Below, one piece after another: positions 7,056-17,147 of a stretch of 51,193 bases of DNA. Both the position numbers and the translations under genes were made by a program. Each line of letters begins with the position of its first letter. The stretch's first letter is position 1. The DNA comes from JBOFOR01 sp051654865. Lineage in GTDB: Bacteria; Bacillota; Clostridia; Peptostreptococcales; Peptostreptococcaceae. The notes under the pieces are model-generated. The model did not search any database. It was not told the origin of the DNA and was given only the letters and a program-made list of their open reading frames with translations. The stretch covers positions 1 through 51,193 of the forward strand of contig JBOFYV010000059.1 of the NCBI GenBank assembly GCA_051654865.1, given 5' to 3'.

Positions 7056-8045
7056 ATGCAAGCAACTAAACAATGCAATCAAAGTAAGAATTATAAATAC
7101 AAAAAAACAAGCAAAGCAAAACGTAGCATATCTATTAAAGATAATTTAAAAACAATGCCGTACTTATTACCATCTATGATATCTATACTGATATTTACGG
7201 TATGTCCAATAATATACACAATATATATATCGTTTACTAATTATACAATGTTTACTCCAGCGGGAGAAATAGAATTTGTAGGTTTTGCAAATTTTGTAGA
7301 AGTATTAACCGGTCCATTTAGTAAAGTGTTTTTCCCGGTATTTATATGGACAGTAGTGTTTGCCGTAATTTCAACACTGGCTAACTTCTTTGTAGGCCTT
7401 TTTATGGCAATACTATTAAGCAATGAAAATATAAAAGAAAGAGGAATTTATAAGGCGATCTTAGTTTTACCATGGGCACTTCCTGCTACAGTGGCTATAC
7501 TTTCTTGGCAAGGTCTATTAAACGGAAGTTATGGAGCTATAAATAATGCACTTTTAAACTTACATATAATAGCAAAACCGATACAATGGCTAACAGATCC
7601 AATGTGGGCAAGAGTAGGTATATTAATGGTAACTGTATGGTTAGGTTTCCCATACATGATGAATGTTTGTGCAGGAGCTTTAGCAGCAATACCAAAAACA
7701 TACTATGAGGCAGCTGAGGTTGATGGAGCTAATAAATGGGTACAGTTTGTAAAAATAACATTACCTTCATTGGCACAAACAGCTTATCCATTAATAATAT
7801 CTTCATTTGCATTTAATTTTAACAACTTTGGAGCTGCGTTCTTAATAACATCTGGAGGACCAGCAAGAGTAGGTACTCAATTTGCAGGATATACGGATAT
7901 ACTAGCATCTGTAAATTATAAATTATCAACACAATTTGGTAGATATGAAATAGCATCAGCGATAAGTATAATGATATTCATACTTATAGCAAGTATATCT
8001 TATTACCAAATGAAGAAGTCTGGTCAATTTGAGGAGGTAGAATAG
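7056..8045 (+). CDS. malF: Maltodextrin ABC transporter permease (MalF-like)
   Basis: This 329-residue inner-membrane permease has a basic N-terminus followed by about six membrane segments. The first is residues 30-52 (LPSMISILIFTVCPIIYTIY). The EAA loop that docks the ATPase is visible as YYEAAEVDGANKWVQFVKI, and the following P-rich segment and NNFGAAFLITSGGP are typical of MalF. GAGGGGGA lies about 9 bases upstream of the ATG. It forms the pore with the MalG-like protein encoded immediately downstream. Confidence 0.9.
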   Translation: MQATKQCNQSKNYKYKKTSKAKRSISIKDNLKTMPYLLPSMISILIFTVCPIIYTIYISFTNYTMFTPAGEIEFVGFANFVEVLTGPFSKVFFPVFIWTVVFAVISTLANFFVGLFMAILLSNENIKERGIYKAILVLPWALPATVAILSWQGLLNGSYGAINNALLNLHIIAKPIQWLTDPMWARVGILMVTVWLGFPYMMNVCAGALAAIPKTYYEAAEVDGANKWVQFVKITLPSLAQTAYPLIISSFAFNFNNFGAAFLITSGGPARVGTQFAGYTDILASVNYKLSTQFGRYEIASAISIMIFILIASISYYQMKKSGQFEEVE

Positions 8046-8046
8046 T

Positions 8047-8937
8047 ATGGCACAAAGTGTGGGTAGAAGTAATTTTTATAAAAAGGAAAAAGTAGTATAT
8101 AAAAAGAAGTTGACTAAAGGTGAAAAAAGAGTGGCACTTCTTTCAAGAATAGTTATATGGTTAATGATACTTATTGTGATGTTTCCAATAGTAGCTGTTG
8201 TATCAGCATCTATGGCAGAAGGACAGACATTCACACAAGCAAGCTTATTCCCAGAAACGTGGACGCTTGAAAATTATAAAGCAGTAATAGAAGAAACTGA
8301 TTTTCTAATATGGGTAAAAAATACAGTAATAATATCATTATCAGTAGCAGTGATACAATTAATACTTACGATACCATCAGCATTTGCATTTTCTAGACTA
8401 AAATTCTGGGGAAGAAAAAAGGGGTTAATGATGCTTTTATTACTACAAATGTTTCCAGCAGCAATGGCTTTACCTGCAATTCTTGGAATAGCATATAGAC
8501 TTAATGCGATGGATAATATATGGGCACTTGTAATAATACAATGTGGAGGTAGTGCATATAATATATGGCTTATGAAAGGATTTATAGATGGAATACCAAA
8601 AGAATTAACAGAAGCAGCATATATGGATGGTGCGTCAACACTTCAAACATTTATAAAAGTAATATTACCACTTACTAAAAATATGTTGATTGTAATATTC
8701 TTATTCTCATTCATAGGTTCATATAGTGAATTCGTATTTTCATCAGCACTTTTAAAAGATCCATCAACTCAGACTATAGCAACAGGATTAAAAGGATTTA
8801 TAACAGGTAAATTCTCAGCAAACTGGACCCAATATTCAGCTGCAGCTATAATGGCGTGTTTACCTATAGTAGCGCTATTTACAATATCACAAAAATATAT
8901 TGCAGAAGGATTAGTTTCGGGATCTGTAAAAGGATAA
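8047..8937 (+). CDS. malG: Maltodextrin ABC transporter permease (MalG-like)
   Basis: This 296-residue permease of the MalG class begins one base after the stop of the MalF-like gene, with GGAGG inside that gene's end. It has about six membrane segments, the EAA motif LTEAAYMDGASTLQTFIKV, and the family C-terminus KYIAEGLVSGSVKG. The ATP-binding subunit is not encoded in the window, so a shared MsmX-type ATPase is presumed. Confidence 0.9.
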   Translation: MAQSVGRSNFYKKEKVVYKKKLTKGEKRVALLSRIVIWLMILIVMFPIVAVVSASMAEGQTFTQASLFPETWTLENYKAVIEETDFLIWVKNTVIISLSVAVIQLILTIPSAFAFSRLKFWGRKKGLMMLLLLQMFPAAMALPAILGIAYRLNAMDNIWALVIIQCGGSAYNIWLMKGFIDGIPKELTEAAYMDGASTLQTFIKVILPLTKNMLIVIFLFSFIGSYSEFVFSSALLKDPSTQTIATGLKGFITGKFSANWTQYSAAAIMACLPIVALFTISQKYIAEGLVSGSVKG

Positions 8938-9021
8938 ATTTTAGCAAAATATAGTTTCAATCTGAATATCCTATTGTATACTATACATATACCTACTAAC
9001 AACAGACAAAGGGGAATGAAT

Positions 9022-10044
9022 ATGAATATAAAGGATATTGCTAAATTAGCAGGGGTGGGGGTTAGTACTGTATCAAGAGTATTAAACAACCACCCAGATG
9101 TGAAAGAATCAACGAGACAAAAAATATTACAAGTAGTAGAAGAAATGAACTATATTCCAAATAATAGTGCAAGAATACTTAAGCAAAATAATACAAAAAA
9201 TATTGGGTTATTAGTTAAAGGTATGTTTAATCCATTTTTTTCAGAAATGATAAATAGTATTGGGTGTATGATAAATGAATCAGGATATACTATGATTCTT
9301 AAACAAAATTACCTAAATGAGGAAAAAGATGTAGATGTATTAAAAGCATTTATCAAAGAAAAAAGACTACAAGGGGTTATATGCCTAGGAGGAAACTTTG
9401 AGGACATAGATGAACAATACATAAGTAGTTTAGAAGTACCGATAGTATTGACATCAGTAAATAGTCATAACAAAACGTATACAAAAGGATATTCATACAT
9501 ATCGATAGATAACAAGAAGGCAGCCTATGAAGCTACAGAGTTTCTAATAAAAAGAGGACATAAAAACATAGCGCTAATGATATCTGATAAATATAGTGAA
9601 GAAGGACTTAACAAAGAGAGGAAGTTAGGATTTGAAGAAGCACTAATAAAATACAATATATATTATGACGAAAGTAATTTATTAGAAGGTCATTACAAAA
9701 CAGATGCATCATATAAAGAAGCTAAGAAAATACTACAAAATAAAGAAAGCTTAACCGCAATATTTGCAACATCAGATATGATGGCAATAGGATGTGCGAA
9801 AGCAATAGTTGAGAGTGGAAAAAAAGTAGGAGAAGATATATCCTTAATAGGGTTTGATGGTATGGAAATAAGTGAATTTTATAATCCACCGATAAGCACA
9901 ATAACTCAACCAAAAGAAATTATGGCAATAAATAGTGTAGAAATACTTTTAGACATTATAGAAAAGAAAGGTGAACATAAGTACCTAATATTTGATACGG
10001 AACTTGTAATAAGAGAATCGTGTAAAAAAATAGTTAAAGATTAA
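9022..10044 (+). CDS. LacI-family regulator of the maltodextrin locus (MalR-like)
   Basis: The protein has 340 residues. Residues 1-45 are a LacI-type HTH with hinge (IKDIAKLAGVGVSTVSRVLN), followed by a periplasmic-binding-like sensor domain ending in ISLIGFDGMEISEFYNPPIS. The ATG at 9022 is chosen because AAAGGGG ends 7 bases before it; the ATG at 9016 is too close, and an upstream in-frame ATG precedes the RBS. It sits between the transporter genes and the amylase genes, so it probably represses them through the AAACGrT repeats near 5700 and releases on maltose or a related sugar. Confidence 0.85.
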   Translation: MNIKDIAKLAGVGVSTVSRVLNNHPDVKESTRQKILQVVEEMNYIPNNSARILKQNNTKNIGLLVKGMFNPFFSEMINSIGCMINESGYTMILKQNYLNEEKDVDVLKAFIKEKRLQGVICLGGNFEDIDEQYISSLEVPIVLTSVNSHNKTYTKGYSYISIDNKKAAYEATEFLIKRGHKNIALMISDKYSEEGLNKERKLGFEEALIKYNIYYDESNLLEGHYKTDASYKEAKKILQNKESLTAIFATSDMMAIGCAKAIVESGKKVGEDISLIGFDGMEISEFYNPPISTITQPKEIMAINSVEILLDIIEKKGEHKYLIFDTELVIRESCKKIVKD

Positions 10045-10073
10045 AGTAAAGAGTATAAACTCTTACTTTAACC
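10042..10073 (+). terminator. Hairpin after the LacI-type regulator gene
   Basis: TAAAGTAAAGAGT and ACTCTTACTTTA surround a 4-base loop (one-base bulge). The T-run is poor, so termination may be partial before the downstream amylase genes. Confidence 0.45.
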
Positions 10074-10151
10074 TTAGAATTAATATGAATTATTAAATTT
10101 AAGATTAGAGTAAGAATATAAAATTTAATGTTAAAATAGGGGGAGGTTATT

Positions 10152-11990
10152 ATGAAGATTACTAGGGAATCAATACTTCATATTCCAAAAAGTAACTACG
10201 GTTATGGATATGATGTAGACACATTACACATTCGCATAAGAACTAAAAAAGAAGAAGTAAATAAAATTATTTTAAGAATTGGAGATCCTTACGATTGGCA
10301 AGAAGGTGGAGCCGGTGGTGGAAACTTAAGTGAATCGGGTAGCAATTGGATTGGAAAACAAGAGATAGAAATGAAAATAGAAGCTAAAACAGAATACTTT
10401 GACTATTGGTTTGCAGAGTGTAAACCAGAGTACAAAAGGTCTAGATATGCTTTTGTATTAGAAAATAATGAGGAGAAAATCCTTTATGGGGAAAAAGATA
10501 TAGTTAAATTAGGAACTGAGAATGATGAAAAAAGTTTATGTAATATGGCAAATTTCTTTTGTTTTCCTTACCTAAATAATATAGATGTAGCTAAAACTCC
10601 ACAGTGGGTAAAAGATACTATATGGTATCAAATATTCCCTGATAGATTTGAAAATGGAGACCATAGTATAAGTCCCCAAAATGTAGAACCATGGGGCAGC
10701 GAGCCAAAATGGTATAACTTTACTGGTGGAGATTTACAAGGTGTAATAAATAGATTAGATTACCTTAAGGAATTGGGGATTAATGGAATATACTTCTGTC
10801 CAATAAGTGAGGCTAGTTCAAATCATAGATATGACACAGTTGACTATATGAAAATAGATAAACATTTGGGAGATGAAAAAACTTTAAAAAAGCTTATAAA
10901 AGAAGCTCATAAAAGGGATATAAAAATAATGCTAGATGCTGTATTTAATCATATAGGTTATCACTCAAAGCAGTGGCAAGATGTAATCAAAAACAAAGAA
11001 AAATCAAAATATATAAATTGGTTTTGTATAGAAGATTTAATAAAAATAAATGTCCCAGTAGAAAAAATAACAAAAGAAGACTTAGGATATGAAACATTTG
11101 CATTCTCGCCATATATGCCAAAACTAAATACAGAAAATGAAGAAGTTATAGAACACTTAATAAATGTAGGAAAGTACTGGGTTGAAAAATTTGATATAGA
11201 TGCATGGAGGTTGGATGTTTCTAATGAAGTAGACCATGTATTCTGGAGAAGGTTTAGGCAAGAAGTTAAAACGATTAAACCAGAAGTATATATACTAGGA
11301 GAAATATGGCATAATAGCTTACCATGGTTAATGGGAGATCAATTTGATGCAGTTATGAATTACCCTTTAACAGATGCTATAAATGATTTCTTCTGTAAAA
11401 ATAAGATAGATGAAACTAAATTTAAGTATATGATAAATGATGTATTAGTAAGTTATCCAAAGCAAATAAATGAAGTAGCATTTAATTTATTAGATAGCCA
11501 TGATACAAGTAGAATCTTATCAATAGCTAATGGAAATAAAGATAAAGTTAAATTAGCATTTTTATTTATGTTTACTCAAGGAGGCAGCCCATGCATTTAC
11601 TATGGTGATGAAATAGGAGTAGATGGAGAACATAGGCCAGGTATAGAACATCATAGAAAATGTATGATTTGGGATGAAGAAAAACAAGATAAGGACATGT
11701 TTAAATTTATCCAAAGGTTGATACGATTACGTAAAGAAAATAAAGAACTTAAGTTAGTTGACAATGAATGGATAGAAACTGATAAAGGTAGCAACGTAAT
11801 AATACTAAAAAAAGAAGATATAACTATAATAATGAATAATAATGAGAATGAAAAAGAAATAGATTTGCCTAAATATTTACAAAATAAAATTGCACTAGAC
11901 TTACTTAATAAAAAAGAACTTAAATTAAATAATAATATAAAGCTAGATCCTTATGGCTATACATTATTAAAAAATACTAAATCAAAGTAA
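10152..11990 (+). CDS. GH13_20 neopullulanase / cyclomaltodextrinase / maltogenic amylase
   Basis: This 612-residue cytoplasmic enzyme has no signal peptide. Residues 1-135 look like the CBM34 N-terminal domain of this subfamily. The (beta/alpha)8 domain starts at TIWYQIFPDRFENGD. Conserved regions are visible: DAVFNHIG (I), AWRLDVSNEV with the nucleophile Asp (II), ILGEIWH with the acid Glu (III) and LLDSHDT (IV). Region V reads MPKLN, which is diagnostic for GH13_20. It would hydrolyse imported cyclodextrins, pullulan-type oligosaccharides or maltodextrins to maltose and glucose. GGGGGAGG precedes the ATG. Confidence 0.9.
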   Translation: MKITRESILHIPKSNYGYGYDVDTLHIRIRTKKEEVNKIILRIGDPYDWQEGGAGGGNLSESGSNWIGKQEIEMKIEAKTEYFDYWFAECKPEYKRSRYAFVLENNEEKILYGEKDIVKLGTENDEKSLCNMANFFCFPYLNNIDVAKTPQWVKDTIWYQIFPDRFENGDHSISPQNVEPWGSEPKWYNFTGGDLQGVINRLDYLKELGINGIYFCPISEASSNHRYDTVDYMKIDKHLGDEKTLKKLIKEAHKRDIKIMLDAVFNHIGYHSKQWQDVIKNKEKSKYINWFCIEDLIKINVPVEKITKEDLGYETFAFSPYMPKLNTENEEVIEHLINVGKYWVEKFDIDAWRLDVSNEVDHVFWRRFRQEVKTIKPEVYILGEIWHNSLPWLMGDQFDAVMNYPLTDAINDFFCKNKIDETKFKYMINDVLVSYPKQINEVAFNLLDSHDTSRILSIANGNKDKVKLAFLFMFTQGGSPCIYYGDEIGVDGEHRPGIEHHRKCMIWDEEKQDKDMFKFIQRLIRLRKENKELKLVDNEWIETDKGSNVIILKKEDITIIMNNNENEKEIDLPKYLQNKIALDLLNKKELKLNNNIKLDPYGYTLLKNTKSK

Positions 11991-12037
11991 AATAATAACT
12001 TTATAAAAATATAACAATTACAATGGGGGATTTAAAA

Positions 12038-13678
12038 ATGATTGAAAAAAAATGGTGGCACAATTCGGTAGTATATCAAATATATCCAAGAAGTTTTTGT
12101 GACAGCAACAACGATGGAATAGGTGATTTAAAAGGTATAATATCAAAGTTAGATTACTTAAGAGAACTAGGAATCGATGTTATATGGTTATCTCCAGTAT
12201 ATAAATCGCCAAACGATGATAATGGATATGATATAAGTGATTATCGTGAAATAATGGATGAATTTGGAACAATGGAAGACATGGACAACTTGCTAAAAGA
12301 GGCAAATGATAGAGGAATAAAAATATTAATGGATTTAGTTTTAAATCATACATCAGATGAACACGAGTGGTTTAAAGCTGCTAAGGCTGATAAAAATAGC
12401 AAGTATAGAGACTATTATATATTTAGAGAGCCAGTTGATGGAAATGAGCCTAATGATTTAGGATCAACATTTAGTGGAAGTGCGTGGGAGCTAGATGAAG
12501 AAAGCAATGAGTATTATTTACACTTATTCTCCAAAAAGCAACCAGATTTAAACTGGGAAAATGAAGAAATGAGAAATGAGCTATATGACATAATAAATTA
12601 CTGGATAAGTAAGGGTGTAGGTGGATTTAGGTTAGATGTTATAGATTTAGTTGGAAAACAACCAGATAAAGGAATAACAGGAAATGGACCTAATCTACAC
12701 AAGTATATAAAAGAAATGAATATTAAAACATTTGGGGATAAAGACTTATTAACAGTAGGAGAAACATGGGGCGCAACTCCAGAAATAGCAAAACTATATA
12801 GTAATCCAGAAGAAAAAGAATTAAGTATGGTATTCCAATTTGAACACATAGGGCTTGATGAAATACCTGGAAAAAGCAAGTGGGATTTAGCTCCTCTTGA
12901 TTTTATAAAATTAAAAGAAGTATTTAAAAAATGGCAAACAGAGCTTAAAAATGATGGATGGAACAGTTTATTCTGGAACAATCATGATCTTCCAAGAATA
13001 GTATCAAGATGGGGAAATGATAGTAAGGAGTATAGAGAACTAAGCGCTAAAATGTTAGCTACAGTTCTTCATATGCAAAAGGGTACTCCATATATATATC
13101 AAGGTGAAGAAATAGGAATGACTAATGTTAAATTTAGTAATATAAATGAATATAGAGATATAGAATTATTGAATATGTATAAAGAACGTATAGACAATGG
13201 ATATAATGAAGATGAAATTATGAAATCTATACATGTAAAGGGAAGAGATAATGCAAGAACGCCTATGCAATGGGATGAAAGCGAAAATGGAGGATTTAGT
13301 AAATCTACTCCGTGGATAAAATCAAATCCTAATTATACACAAATAAATGTTAAAAATAACTTACAAAATCTAGACTCTGTATTTAATCACTATAAAAAAT
13401 TAATAAAAATAAGAAAAGAAGAAGATACAGTTGTATATGGAAACTTTAAATTATTATACAAAGACCATAAATCAATATTTGCATATATAAGAGAATTAAA
13501 TGAAGAAAGAATATTAGTAGTAGCAAATTTCTATGATAAAATAGAAACATTTGAATTAGATAAAGATACAGATTACAAAGACTCAGAAATACTATTAAGT
13601 AACTATAAAGATTCTAGTAAGGATATAGATAAAATAATTCTAAGACCGTATGAAGCAATAATATACAAAATTAAATAA
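12038..13678 (+). CDS. malL: GH13_31 alpha-glucosidase, predicted oligo-1,6-glucosidase
   Basis: This 546-residue cytoplasmic enzyme starts WWHNSVVYQIYPRSF, the standard GH13_31 opening. Region V is QPDLN and region II is GFRLDVID, with nucleophile Asp200 followed by Val201. In this subfamily a Val after the nucleophile is linked to alpha-1,6 specificity. Other motifs are DLVLNHTSDEHEWF, VGETWG (acid Glu) and FWNNHDLPR. The start at 12038 has GGGGGA 7 bases upstream; the ATG at 12023 contains that RBS and is rejected. It probably releases glucose from isomaltose-type products. Confidence 0.85.
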   Translation: MIEKKWWHNSVVYQIYPRSFCDSNNDGIGDLKGIISKLDYLRELGIDVIWLSPVYKSPNDDNGYDISDYREIMDEFGTMEDMDNLLKEANDRGIKILMDLVLNHTSDEHEWFKAAKADKNSKYRDYYIFREPVDGNEPNDLGSTFSGSAWELDEESNEYYLHLFSKKQPDLNWENEEMRNELYDIINYWISKGVGGFRLDVIDLVGKQPDKGITGNGPNLHKYIKEMNIKTFGDKDLLTVGETWGATPEIAKLYSNPEEKELSMVFQFEHIGLDEIPGKSKWDLAPLDFIKLKEVFKKWQTELKNDGWNSLFWNNHDLPRIVSRWGNDSKEYRELSAKMLATVLHMQKGTPYIYQGEEIGMTNVKFSNINEYRDIELLNMYKERIDNGYNEDEIMKSIHVKGRDNARTPMQWDESENGGFSKSTPWIKSNPNYTQINVKNNLQNLDSVFNHYKKLIKIRKEEDTVVYGNFKLLYKDHKSIFAYIRELNEERILVVANFYDKIETFELDKDTDYKDSEILLSNYKDSSKDIDKIILRPYEAIIYKIK

Positions 13679-13738
13679 TAAAGTATTTGGCGTAAGTAAA
13701 ATGTTATTTTAACAATTAAAATATAAGGGGCATAAAAT

Positions 13739-15433
13739 ATGAAAAAAATATGGTGGAAAGAAGCTGTTGGATATCAGATATATCCAAGAAGTTTTATGGA
13801 TAGTAACAATGATGGAATAGGTGATTTACAAGGCATAATACAAAAACTTGATTATATAAAAGACTTAGGTATAGATGTAATATGGATATGTCCAATGTAT
13901 AAATCTCCTAATGATGATAATGGATATGATATAAGTGATTATAAAGATATAATGGATGAATTTGGTCAAATGAATGATTTTGATAAGTTACTAAAAGAAG
14001 TTCATAAAAGGGGTATGAAGCTTATAATAGATTTAGTAGTAAATCATACATCAGATGAGCATGAATGGTTTATAGAATCAAAATCTTCAAAAGACAACCC
14101 GAAAAGAGATTGGTACATATGGAGAGAAGGTAAAAATGGATTAGAGCCTAATAACTGGGAAAGTATATTTAGAGGTTCAGCGTGGGAAAAAGATGAAACT
14201 ACAGATGAATACTTTTTACATATATTCTCAAAAAAGCAACCTGATTTAAACTGGGAAAATGAAAAAGTAAGAAAAGCTATTTATGAAATGATAAATTGGT
14301 GGTTAGACAAAGGAATAGATGGATTTAGAGTAGATGCAATAAGTCATATAAAAAAGGAAGATGGACTTTGTGATATGGATAATCCAGATGATTTAAAGTA
14401 TGTACCATCATTTGATAAACATATGAATGTACCTGGAATACAAAAATATCTAAAAGAATTAAAAGAAGAAACATTTGATAAATATGACATAATGACAGTA
14501 GGAGAAGCTAATGGTGTAACTACAAAGGATTGTCATAATTGGGTAGGGGAAGAAGACGGTAAGTTTAATATGATATTCCAATTTGGTCACTTATCACTTT
14601 GGGATTATGAAAATCAAAAGTCATTTAATGTTCTAAAGTATAAAAAAGAAATGCAAAAATGGCAAGATGCACTATATAACAAAGGATGGAATGCTTTATT
14701 TATAGAAAATCACGATCAAGTAAGAGTAGTGTCTAATTGGGGAAATGATAAAGAATACTGGTTAGAAAGTGCTAAATCATTAGGATTATCATATTTTATG
14801 CAACAAGGAACACCATTTATATATCAAGGTCAAGAAATAGGAATGACTAATATAGAACTTGAAAGTATAAATGATTACGATGATGTTGGAACTAAAAACT
14901 CTTACTATGAAGATATAGAAATTGGAATAAGCGAAGAAGTTGCAATTACAAAAGTATGGATGTCATCAAGAGATAACTCAAGAACTCCTATGCAATGGAA
15001 TGACACTGAAAATGCAGGGTTTAGCAGTAGTGATACTACCTGGTTTGACGTAAACCCAAATTATAAAAATATAAATGTTAAAAAACAAGAAGATGATGAA
15101 AATTCTATACTTAATTTTTATAAAAAAATGATAAGAATTAGAAAGCAAAATGAAACTTTAATATATGGTAAATGTAATTTGCTTATGAAAAATGATAAAA
15201 GTATATATGCATATGAAAGAGTATTAGGTGATGAAAGATTTGTAATTATGTGCAATTTAACTGATAGTAAGGCTACATATTGCCAGAATGAAATACATTT
15301 AAATTATGATAATTTATTATTATCAACTCATAAAATTAATTACTATGAAAATGAGACAAAGATAGAATTAAAACCTTGGGAATCGAGGATGTATAAAACT
15401 ACTTACAAAAAGATAAAAAATAAAAAAAGATAG
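13739..15433 (+). CDS. GH13_31 alpha-glucosidase, predicted alpha-1,4 type
   Basis: This 564-residue paralogue of the preceding enzyme starts WWKEAVGYQIYPRSFMDSN. Region V is QPDLN, and region II reads GFRVDAISHI with nucleophile Asp199 followed by Ala200 instead of Val. Ala at this site is associated with alpha-1,4-glucosidases, so this copy may handle maltose and maltotriose while its neighbours take alpha-1,6 bonds. The acid/base stretch is VGEANG and region IV is FIENHDQVR. The C-terminus is lysine-rich. AAGGGG lies upstream of the ATG. A terminator follows at 15515-15543. Confidence 0.85.
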   Translation: MKKIWWKEAVGYQIYPRSFMDSNNDGIGDLQGIIQKLDYIKDLGIDVIWICPMYKSPNDDNGYDISDYKDIMDEFGQMNDFDKLLKEVHKRGMKLIIDLVVNHTSDEHEWFIESKSSKDNPKRDWYIWREGKNGLEPNNWESIFRGSAWEKDETTDEYFLHIFSKKQPDLNWENEKVRKAIYEMINWWLDKGIDGFRVDAISHIKKEDGLCDMDNPDDLKYVPSFDKHMNVPGIQKYLKELKEETFDKYDIMTVGEANGVTTKDCHNWVGEEDGKFNMIFQFGHLSLWDYENQKSFNVLKYKKEMQKWQDALYNKGWNALFIENHDQVRVVSNWGNDKEYWLESAKSLGLSYFMQQGTPFIYQGQEIGMTNIELESINDYDDVGTKNSYYEDIEIGISEEVAITKVWMSSRDNSRTPMQWNDTENAGFSSSDTTWFDVNPNYKNINVKKQEDDENSILNFYKKMIRIRKQNETLIYGKCNLLMKNDKSIYAYERVLGDERFVIMCNLTDSKATYCQNEIHLNYDNLLLSTHKINYYENETKIELKPWESRMYKTTYKKIKNKKR

Positions 15434-15514
15434 ATGGCGATTTATATTTAACTTTTGTTGAATTAGATAAAGAACAAAGACTATATACATTATAGTAAAA
15501 TTGTTAGTAAAAGG

Positions 15515-15543
15515 AGTGGTAGCTTTTTAATGCTACCACTTTT
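15515..15543 (+). terminator. Rho-independent terminator of the maltodextrin locus
   Basis: AGTGGTAGC (15515-15523) pairs with GCTACCACT (15532-15540) around an 8-base loop and is followed by TTTT. Confidence 0.85.
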
Positions 15544-15658
15544 AATATTATATAAAATTTACATTCCACACAAAATTAATACTTAAAATTTGGCTAATTG
15601 TATAAAAATATAAAATATAATAGACATATTTTATAAAGATATGATATATTAATTTTAG

Positions 15659-15812
15659 TTAAACGATTACGTAAAGAAAAAAATGCTTTACTTTGGAATA
15701 TAAAAGAATATATTGCTGTATGTTGATTAATATATTTTTTTAGCACTTGTGCAAACGGTTACATAAAATTAAGTTCAATATAAAATTTTATTAAAAAGAG
15801 TAAACGTTTAAC
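15659..15812 (+). promoter_or_regulatory. LacI/CcpA-type operator cluster of the second alpha-glucoside locus
   Basis: The roughly 300-base gap before the binding-protein gene holds three AAACG-centred sites. They are TTAAACGATTACGTAA near 15659-15674, TGCAAACGGTTACA at 15750-15763 (matching the cre consensus at 13 of 14 positions), and the perfect palindrome TAAACGTTTA at 15801-15810. The last lies just upstream of the gene and suits the LacI-type protein encoded at 21561. Apart from these sites the gap is AT-rich without a supported gene. Confidence 0.6.
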
Positions 15813-15848
15813 AAAAGGGGATAAACTACTAGATTAGGGAGGTTGAAT

Positions 15849-17105
15849 ATGAAAAGAGGAATAAAAAAATTAATAACTATGGGAGTAATATGTACCCTAG
15901 GTATTAGTACCATGACAGCTTGTTCGAGTACTTCTGACAACGACAGTGATGGGAACGTAACTTTAGAACTATTTTCAACAAAGGTGGAAAACAAGCAATC
16001 ACTTCAAAATATTATAGATGGATTTGAAGCAGAAAATCCAAATATAAAAATAAACTTAACATCCCCACCAGATGCAGAAACAGTTTTAAGAACAAGGCTT
16101 ACTAAAAATAAATTACCAGACATATTATCTATGGCAGGTAACTCTATGTATGGAGAACTTTCAAGAGTTGGAGTGTTGATGGATTTTACAGATAGTAAAA
16201 TTGTAGATAGAGTTCAACCTGCATACATAGATATGATAAATAGATTAGCTGATGAAAGTAATAAAACACTATACGGAATACCTTTTGCGACTAATGCAAA
16301 TGGAGTAATATATAACGTTGATAAATTCAAAGAAGCAGGTCTCGAAATTCCAAAAACTTGGGATGAACTTGTAGCAATATGCGAAACGATAAAGAGTAAT
16401 GGTGAAATACCATTTTACTTTGGATTTAAGGATTCATGGACTATAAATGTACCATGGAATGCTGTAGCAGCCAATATAGTAGATAAGAACTTTACTAAAA
16501 ATAAAAATGAGGGAAAAATAACTTTTAAAGATTCAAAATACAAAGAAGTAGCTGAAAAATTATTAGTACTAGAATCATTTGGTCATAATGATAACTTAGG
16601 AACGTCTTACAATGATGCTAATATAGCATTCTCTCAAGGTAAATCATATATGTACTTACAAGGTAACTGGGCGATGAGTGAAATCTTAAAATCTAATCCT
16701 GATATGAAGTTAGGTATGTTCCCATTCCCATCTACAAACAAAGTAGAAGATAATAAGCTAGTTTCAGGTGTAGATGTACTACTTACAGGAACTGCTGATA
16801 CAAAGCATAAAGACGAAGTTAATAAATTTATTGAATATGCAAGTAGACCGGAAGTGGTACAAAAGTATATTGATGAACAATTTGCATTTTCTTCATTTAA
16901 AGATGTAGCACAAAAAGATGAAAAAGTTACTAATCTTTTACCATCATTTGAAAGTGGAAATATATCGAGCTTCGTAGATCACTATTATCCACAAGGATTC
17001 CAAGCAGATAAATTAGAGCAAGAGTTTTTAAATAAAAAAGATGTTAATCAATTATTAAATAATCTTGATGGTGAGTGGGATAAAATACTTCGAATTAGTA
17101 ATTAG
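15849..17105 (+). CDS. ABC transporter sugar-binding lipoprotein (second alpha-glucoside locus)
   Basis: This 418-residue lipoprotein has a signal peptide with lipobox MTAC (Cys25). The mature part (LELFSTKVENKQSLQNIIDG) and the motif GIPFATNANGVIYNVDKFKE place it in the family 1 extracellular solute-binding proteins (MsmE/GanO-like). GNWAMSEILKSNPDMKLGMF is the usual ligand-cleft strand. AGGGAGG ends 6 bases before the ATG at 15849; an in-frame TTG at 15843 is rejected. Being followed by two permeases and a GH13_31 glucosidase, it probably binds isomalto- or other alpha-gluco-oligosaccharides. Confidence 0.88.
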   Translation: MKRGIKKLITMGVICTLGISTMTACSSTSDNDSDGNVTLELFSTKVENKQSLQNIIDGFEAENPNIKINLTSPPDAETVLRTRLTKNKLPDILSMAGNSMYGELSRVGVLMDFTDSKIVDRVQPAYIDMINRLADESNKTLYGIPFATNANGVIYNVDKFKEAGLEIPKTWDELVAICETIKSNGEIPFYFGFKDSWTINVPWNAVAANIVDKNFTKNKNEGKITFKDSKYKEVAEKLLVLESFGHNDNLGTSYNDANIAFSQGKSYMYLQGNWAMSEILKSNPDMKLGMFPFPSTNKVEDNKLVSGVDVLLTGTADTKHKDEVNKFIEYASRPEVVQKYIDEQFAFSSFKDVAQKDEKVTNLLPSFESGNISSFVDHYYPQGFQADKLEQEFLNKKDVNQLLNNLDGEWDKILRISN

Positions 17106-17147
17106 ATAGACTAAATATAAAAATAAATATTGAGGGGAGTAATAAAA

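Noticed and set aside
15661..15715. A glucosidase fragment in the gap before 15849: 18 bases at 15663-15680 are identical to 11723-11740 in the amylase gene, in the same frame (RLRKE)
   Set aside because: Only about seven residues agree and the match is centred on an AAACG operator-like site. Chance similarity in AT-rich DNA cannot be excluded.
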